From Anaerolinea thermophila (lineage in GTDB: Bacteria; Chloroflexota; Anaerolineae; Anaerolineales; Villigracilaceae): 32,618 nucleotides of DNA. Shown here in pieces: positions 28,301 through 32,618 of the stretch. The stretch lies in the NCBI GenBank assembly GCA_020722345.1, contig DYKZ01000012.1, forward strand, positions 1-32,618, in the 5' to 3' direction. Numbering within the stretch: the first letter of the stretch is position 1; each line of letters opens with the position of its first letter. Under the pieces are notes generated by a model. It did no database searches. It had not been told where the DNA came from and worked only from the letters and a program-made list of their open reading frames with translations. A program made the position numbers and the translations under genes.

Positions 28301-29209
28301 AGCCCGCACGCGCAGTTGGCCTACAAGCTCATCCGCAAAGGGATCATCTCCCAGGTCTCCATGGAATGCGACTACGAGGAAGGCGAGTGCTCGGTCTGCG
28401 GCAAACGTGTCGTTTCGAAGAGCGATTACTGCGTCCACCTACGCAAGAACAAGGGCGGCGAGCTCCAGGGGCAGCCCGTCTACGAAATCCTCCACGGCGT
28501 CACTTTCACCGGGCTCGGGCTCCTCGACCGCAAAGGCGCGGACGAAAACGCCCGCATCCTGAAAGTCGCCGCGGCGGAAAACGATGGTTCGACAACCCAC
28601 TCTGAAGGAGGTCCGACAATGGACGAGAAACAAAAGGATACCGAGGAACGGGCGGCGGAAGCCGCCAAGAAGAAGGATGACGGCGGCGGCGGGACCGCGC
28701 CCGATGACAAGACCCGGCTCAAGGAGTTGGAGCGGGAGAACAAGGAACTCAAACAGCAGGTTCTCGCGCTGCAGAAGCAGCTCGAGGAACTGGAGGCGGA
28801 GAAAAAGGCCGCCGCGAACCGGAGCCGGGCCCAGAAGCTTCTGCGCAAGATCGAGAAAAACGGCCTGACCTTCGAGTCCGACGAGGAGCGCGAGCAGGAG
28901 CTGAGCCGACTGGCCGGTCTTTCCGACGACGCCTTCGCCGCCAGCGAAGCCGCTTTCGAGCGGATGCTGAAGGCCGGTTCCCGCGGGCACCCCGAGGACA
29001 AGGACGCGAAGGACCGAGGAACGGGTGCGGAAACCGCGCAGGCTTCATCCAGGGGCGACGATCCGCCCCTTCGCAGCGACGCGGGCGTCCGTCCGAAGGA
29101 CGTGGAAGACAAAAAGACGAGTCTCGAGGACCGGCTGAAGAGCGGCTTCATGGCCGCCTACCGGCAGCGAGTGGCGACGGAGACCGGCGAACCGGTTTCG
29201 ACCAACTGA
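25346..29209 (+). CDS. tandem D12-class adenine methyltransferases fused to XkdF-like domain, prohead protease and scaffold
   Basis: YIGSKQKLVDWIW/AYFDPPYAT and FMGSKYLMLGWIE/LYLDPPYVT (two MTases); WNPDEFEPDSFRRKPL...DGWTMEKAKEWIDKH; FILCRAGTNKNGDHFTPDEL...protease-like; C-terminal coiled coil. Confidence 0.8.
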   Translation: MELFATDRERLAFLLETDAALDLDFEALEAQAEAAAEEPSPEERPKYITNYIGSKQKLVDWIWKHTPEGVESAADAFSGSAVVAYMYKTKGLRVLANDRLRYCHHAARAIIENDKVRLSDEDLEALLADNAKAGTFVRDNFKGIFFAKGVHGLIDTIRSNIDKLSGFKKDIALFALGKTCMSGKGGFGHFSSSTRYGKREDTPEEFKERLRKNVARINALVFDNGKECKASRKDINDFLPEAKADLAYFDPPYATEFSTTNYEKSYHFVEGLMTYWEGLTLVEDSKTKHYETDHKTVTRANAAEFFESFLGNAKHFPHWLISYRDHAYPNESEMRRIIASLGRDSSMRSHDHHYAITSRHGEASHAKERLFICRRAEGAERSAKASTEDSLRAEAVWEETENEVRYRVWNPDEFEPDSFRRKPLEGVEGVAIIIGRLKKEFVPEGGNSRSMVLQAYRFVRKTEKNPDGWTMEKAKEWIDKHEAGRAVDAALRVEENLIALADAPLGESLDLLSCQAGKAESVRVTGFMGSKYLMLGWIESHVPKDAESILDAFSGGANVAYHFKRKGLKVIANDLLRYPHHLARAVVENSSETLSDEDVDRILAPNADAGTFIVDHFYGYYYTKPVLRWLDQVWANIQKLHGYKKDLALAALGTTVKAKSAFGQFSRSKMHRKADLDTDASLEQSQLSNPPLSKFIESFRRSVGQLNRLVFDNGKECKAFNLDAAEAVRRFGADVLYLDPPYVTEFGSNDYEDSLHFIEGLMTRWADKKLQDNPRRNYPSRTRYTKESIRSLMETLAADARGKYGTVLLSYRDRAFPREEEIKEIFAEHYGLVRVRGMEVDYNIAKDIGREGKHARELLFVASKSRGAARSKADTQTPAACHTSFPVDLSFDAFTRLQTEAAALDQAAGDPQFTFILCRAGTNKNGDHFTPDELAARYMTAVNKKIDLKHSQDFTDIVGGIVGADYVEDESGGRIECAGELYVSDSPHAQLAYKLIRKGIISQVSMECDYEEGECSVCGKRVVSKSDYCVHLRKNKGGELQGQPVYEILHGVTFTGLGLLDRKGADENARILKVAAAENDGSTTHSEGGPTMDEKQKDTEERAAEAAKKKDDGGGGTAPDDKTRLKELERENKELKQQVLALQKQLEELEAEKKAAANRSRAQKLLRKIEKNGLTFESDEEREQELSRLAGLSDDAFAASEAAFERMLKAGSRGHPEDKDAKDRGTGAETAQASSRGDDPPLRSDAGVRPKDVEDKKTSLEDRLKSGFMAAYRQRVATETGEPVSTN
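28619..29209 (+). CDS. internal in-frame start for a capsid scaffold protein
   Basis: GAAGGAGG followed by ATG 28619 in the same frame; MDEKQKDTEERAAEAAKKK... coiled-coil. Confidence 0.5.
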   Translation: MDEKQKDTEERAAEAAKKKDDGGGGTAPDDKTRLKELERENKELKQQVLALQKQLEELEAEKKAAANRSRAQKLLRKIEKNGLTFESDEEREQELSRLAGLSDDAFAASEAAFERMLKAGSRGHPEDKDAKDRGTGAETAQASSRGDDPPLRSDAGVRPKDVEDKKTSLEDRLKSGFMAAYRQRVATETGEPVSTN

Positions 29210-29225
29210 CAAAGGAGGAATGACC

Positions 29226-29588
29226 ATGGCTTTCATCAATCCCAATCACCGGGGCCTCGCATACGGCGACGGCTACCTGCAGGGCGACGGCCAACTCGGC
29301 CAGGTGGTGAGGATCGTCGGCAACGACCTCTTCGCCGTGAACACCACGCCGACGGCCAAGTCCTTCGGCATTCTGATCAAGGACTACAAGAACGGAGAGA
29401 TGCCCGGCATCTACTGCATGGGCGGCGTCTACGAGACCGACGTCTTCGAAGGGACCGTGAATCCCGGCGACGACCTGAAGGTTTCGGCCAACGGCAAACT
29501 CACCGCGGGCGTGCAGGCGGGCGAGGAAGTCATCGCCCGGGCCGTCTCCGTCTCCGGCGGAACGATCAAGTTCCGGATGCTCATCTGA
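29226..29588 (+). CDS. putative head decoration protein
   Basis: Small protein between protease/scaffold and capsid genes; RBS AAGGAGGAATGACC. Confidence 0.6.
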   Translation: MAFINPNHRGLAYGDGYLQGDGQLGQVVRIVGNDLFAVNTTPTAKSFGILIKDYKNGEMPGIYCMGGVYETDVFEGTVNPGDDLKVSANGKLTAGVQAGEEVIARAVSVSGGTIKFRMLI

Positions 29589-29606
29589 TTACAGGAGGAA
29601 AACGAT

Positions 29607-30470
29607 ATGGAGACGATCCGCATGAACGTGCACAGCCAGGAATACATGGAGACGATGGCGCGCCTGATGTCCGAGGCGCTCGAGTCGCCCGAGGGGATGC
29701 GCGCGCTGGCCGCGGCCATCTCCGAGCCCATCGAACAGGAAATCAAACGCAAGGAGATCTCTTCGCTCCTGCTCACCAAGCATACTCTTCCCAAGGGCGA
29801 GCGTCCTCTCTACCAGAAGAAGCCCAAAGTGAAGGCCTACTGGATTTCCACCGAGGGCGAGGCTCAGGAGCAGGAAGTCGGCAAGGACGAAGTGGAGTTT
29901 CCCACCAACCGCATCCACTCCGCGCCCATGGTCGACGTTTCGGTGCTCAAGAACGGCAACATCGGCACCCTGATGGACATCCAGACCTCGGCCGCGGACG
30001 AAATCCGCAAGGAGATCGACAAGCGGACCATTACGGTGCTTTCGGCGGCGGTTCCCGCGGCCAACACCGTGGAGGTGACCGGCGCGACCCTCACCGAGGA
30101 GGCGCTCAACGAGGCGATCTCCATCATCGAAGACCTCGAGTTGACGGTGAAGTACATCGTCATGAGGGGCCGGCGTTTCAATGACCTGCGGGGCTGGAAC
30201 CTCGACCCGGAAACCAAAGCCGAACTGCGGGCCAAGGGCGTCATCAAGAACTACGGGACCGGCGGCATTCTGCTGACCGCCGCGCAGGCCATCGACGAGG
30301 TGCTGCTCATCCCCGACGAGGAAGTGGGCAAGTTGCCGGTGCGCGAAAACCTCAAGACCGAAGCCATCGAGCAGAAGACGCGCTTCAAGACGGGCTGGCT
30401 CGTCTGGTCGGAACTGGGGCAAGGCATCACCCGCCCGGACATTCTCGCCAAGATCAAGATTCTCGGCTGA
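29607..30470 (+). CDS. phage major capsid protein
   Basis: Order protease-scaffold-decoration-capsid; capsid-like composition and architecture; AGGAGG RBS. Confidence 0.7.
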   Translation: METIRMNVHSQEYMETMARLMSEALESPEGMRALAAAISEPIEQEIKRKEISSLLLTKHTLPKGERPLYQKKPKVKAYWISTEGEAQEQEVGKDEVEFPTNRIHSAPMVDVSVLKNGNIGTLMDIQTSAADEIRKEIDKRTITVLSAAVPAANTVEVTGATLTEEALNEAISIIEDLELTVKYIVMRGRRFNDLRGWNLDPETKAELRAKGVIKNYGTGGILLTAAQAIDEVLLIPDEEVGKLPVRENLKTEAIEQKTRFKTGWLVWSELGQGITRPDILAKIKILG

Positions 30471-30482
30471 CGGAGGTGAACC

Positions 30483-30845
30483 GTGACGGTGAAACTGAAA
30501 AACATCCGACCGGGAGTCCTGATCATCGCCGACGCCAAGCTGCGTCTCGATCCGGGCGAGACCTTTGAAACGGACGCGCTTTCCCCCCAAATGGAATCGG
30601 CGTTGTCCGCGGGAAGGCTCACGCGGATGGACGGCAAGGACGATCACCGGAAACAGGATGAAAGCCCCAAGACCGGTATTCAAGAGGAAGACCTCTCTGG
30701 GCTTACCGCAACCGAAGCCATCTCCCGGATCGGCACCGAGGGTGATCCCGACAAGCTCAAAGCCCACTTGGCGGGCGAGAAACGACGAACGGTGATCGAC
30801 GCCCTCAAGAAACGGTTGACGGAGGTGGAAGGTGGCGCTGGCTGA
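30483..30845 (+). CDS. hypothetical head-associated protein
   Basis: Good RBS, co-directional between capsid and connector genes. Confidence 0.6.
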   Translation: MTVKLKNIRPGVLIIADAKLRLDPGETFETDALSPQMESALSAGRLTRMDGKDDHRKQDESPKTGIQEEDLSGLTATEAISRIGTEGDPDKLKAHLAGEKRRTVIDALKKRLTEVEGGAG

Positions 30846-31290
30846 TTTCGTCGCCGTTCTCCGGACCGACCTGTCCGACCCCCAGGGCGAGTTGTTCACT
30901 GACGATGTGCTTTCCCGCTGCATCCTGAAAGGCGTCCATCGTCTGGCGCGCGACCTGGAGCTTTCCCTGTCCGTCGTGAACGGAGAGGTGGTTCCGGAGC
31001 CGGAAGGCGAGACTCGTGAACTGCTGCTTTTACTTGGCCAAATACATGCCTGCCAGGTCATGCGGGCCTCGACCGCCAACGCCTTCGCCTTTTCCAGCGG
31101 CGACAAGCGGGTGGACAAGACCAAGCAACCCGAGCATTGGGCCGGACTCGAGGAAGACCTCAAGGCCGTGTACAAGCAGCTGCTGAGTGAAATCAAACCG
31201 GGAGCCGCCGCATCCCCCGAGGACTACATCATCACCCCCGGAGGACTCGCGCCGGTCATCTACGATCAAGGAAGCGAGCTTGAGCTGTGA
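30832..31290 (+). CDS. putative head-tail connector protein
   Basis: GTG start, synteny after capsid gene. Confidence 0.5.
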   Translation: MALADFVAVLRTDLSDPQGELFTDDVLSRCILKGVHRLARDLELSLSVVNGEVVPEPEGETRELLLLLGQIHACQVMRASTANAFAFSSGDKRVDKTKQPEHWAGLEEDLKAVYKQLLSEIKPGAAASPEDYIITPGGLAPVIYDQGSELEL

Positions 31291-31649
31291 CCCTCTTGAG
31301 CGATCCCGAGAAAGCGGCGGCCGCCGGGGACGTAAAGGAACTGATCCTTGCATGCGGGCAGGAAGCGGCGTTGCTGCGCGCAGTCCCCGGCGAGCGATTG
31401 TATGGATCGGACGACGCATCGTTCACTGAAGTGGAGAGTTTTCCGCTCGAGTTCATCGAAGCGCCGCCGGAGGACCTCGCCAACAAGATCGACGCCACGG
31501 CCTGCGTGCTCCCCGGACTGGATGTGAGACCGGAAGACCGGGTGCAAAGCGGAGCGGACGTGTTTCGGGTTCAGACCGTAGTGGAGGAGCGTCTTTTCGG
31601 CGTCGCAACCCACAAGGTACTGAAGCTGGTGCGCATCCATGGGAGTTAA
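31287..31649 (+). CDS. putative head closure / head-tail joining protein
   Basis: Overlapping co-directional gene, synteny. Confidence 0.45.
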   Translation: MTLLSDPEKAAAAGDVKELILACGQEAALLRAVPGERLYGSDDASFTEVESFPLEFIEAPPEDLANKIDATACVLPGLDVRPEDRVQSGADVFRVQTVVEERLFGVATHKVLKLVRIHGS

Positions 31650-32124
31650 GCGTTTCGGCGACTGGGACAAAGCGAAAGCGAAGCTGGCCGCCAATCCCGG
31701 AGCCCGGCTCGCCCTGGCGATCAGGCAGGCGACCATCAAGAACGCCGTTCTCCTGGTGCGCGAGATCAAACGCGGCATCCGGTCCCAGGCACCAGGCGGC
31801 AAGGCGTTCGTCAAGTTGGCCGAGAGCACCATCGCACGCAAGGGCTCCAGCAAGGCCCTGATCGACACCGGCTTCCTCGTCAATTCGATCACTCAGCGCA
31901 TCCTTTCGGACCGGGCTTTCGTGGGACTCCTGCGCGGCACTGTCAACAAGGACGGCGACGACCTGGTGAACATCGGCGCGGTGATGGAGTACGGAGCCAC
32001 CATCCAGCATCCCAACGGCGCGGTGATCGTCATCCCGCCACGTCCCTTCCTGCATCCCACCATGGAAAAGTACCACGGGCAGATCATCGAGAACTACCGC
32101 CAAGCGATCCGCTCGGTGATTTGA
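31639..32124 (+). CDS. HK97 gp10-like / tail-completion protein
   Basis: LIDTGFLVNSI...VGAVMEYGATIQHP...IPPRPFLHPTME. Confidence 0.7.
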   Translation: MGVKRFGDWDKAKAKLAANPGARLALAIRQATIKNAVLLVREIKRGIRSQAPGGKAFVKLAESTIARKGSSKALIDTGFLVNSITQRILSDRAFVGLLRGTVNKDGDDLVNIGAVMEYGATIQHPNGAVIVIPPRPFLHPTMEKYHGQIIENYRQAIRSVI

Positions 32125-32134
32125 TGGGCGGTCT

Positions 32135-32356
32135 TTATTCCTTCTTACCGATTCCGCTCTTGATAAGCTTGTTCACCGATGAATGACCGGTCTGTTTGAG
32201 CAGGGTGTCCACATGCATGTCCGCGCGCACCCCAAAATCCCTATCGTACTGTTCTTCCAGCGTGCCCACGTGCTTGTCGTCGCGGGTGTCTCTGAGACGG
32301 CCATTCGTTTGATTTCGTGATCTGTTACCGCGCATTGAAGGATCATCTTTTGCCAT
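32135..32356 (-). CDS. conserved small protein
   Basis: GTLEEQYDRDFGVRADMHVDTLLKQTGHSSVNKLIK; opposite strand to head genes. Confidence 0.6.
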   Translation of the reverse strand: MAKDDPSMRGNRSRNQTNGRLRDTRDDKHVGTLEEQYDRDFGVRADMHVDTLLKQTGHSSVNKLIKSGIGKKE

Positions 32357-32459
32357 TGGATATATACCTCTTCTTGGGTTGTTGGTGCGATCAGTGTCGC
32401 ACTATATCGTCACCATGTTTGGGTGACGGAATTCCCATAATGCTCAAATGCCAGGATCA

Positions 32460-32618
32460 TCAAGTCCGGGACCTGTGGCCTTCCTGTCGCCGAATGAGGT
32501 CCACAAAACGCGAGACGATCTTCTCGTGGATGTGCTTGGGATTCGACCGCCTAATGGCTTCAGAAAAAACCTCCGCCTCCTTGCTGGTGATTCCACCGAC
32601 CTTGTGCAGTTCGGCCAC
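32460..32618 (-). CDS. partial CDS, C-terminal part of an unknown protein
   Basis: Open minus frame ...VAELHKVGGITSKEAEVFSEAIRRSNPKHIHEKIVSRFVDLIRRQEGHRSRT* running off the window edge. Confidence 0.45.
   Translation of the reverse strand: MAELHKVGGITSKEAEVFSEAIRRSNPKHIHEKIVSRFVDLIRRQEGHRSRT

Overview
The window is a high-GC, tailed-phage genome segment, most likely a prophage. From left to right it holds: (i) a small ORF and a sigma-70/ECF-like sigma factor; (ii) a replication/recombination operon (Fe-S PD-(D/E)XK nuclease, RecA/Sak4-like ATPase, DUF669-like protein, ERCC4 nuclease, RecD-like helicase, CHC2/TOPRIM primase-ATPase); (iii) an intergenic region with about 11 copies of TGCGAAGG, a candidate replication origin; (iv) an HTH protein and putative small terminase; (v) a minus-strand tyrosine recombinase cassette with a candidate 34-bp core site; (vi) large terminase; (vii) a minus-strand AbiEi/AbiEii cassette; (viii) portal, a 1527-aa MuF multidomain protein with a kinase-like domain, a 1287-aa double adenine methyltransferase / prohead protease / scaffold fusion, decoration protein, major capsid and head-tail connectors; (ix) a short minus-strand cassette at the right end. 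The strongest candidate for an undescribed system is the phage sigma factor plus five nearly identical bipartite elements, CCGAC-N13-CTCCGGTAGGTAT. Spacing is invariant. One element starts 5 nt after the sigma gene, and each of the five lies just upstream of a co-directional operon. This looks like a phage-encoded sigma regulon. Family names come from reading motifs in the translations; no database search was run.
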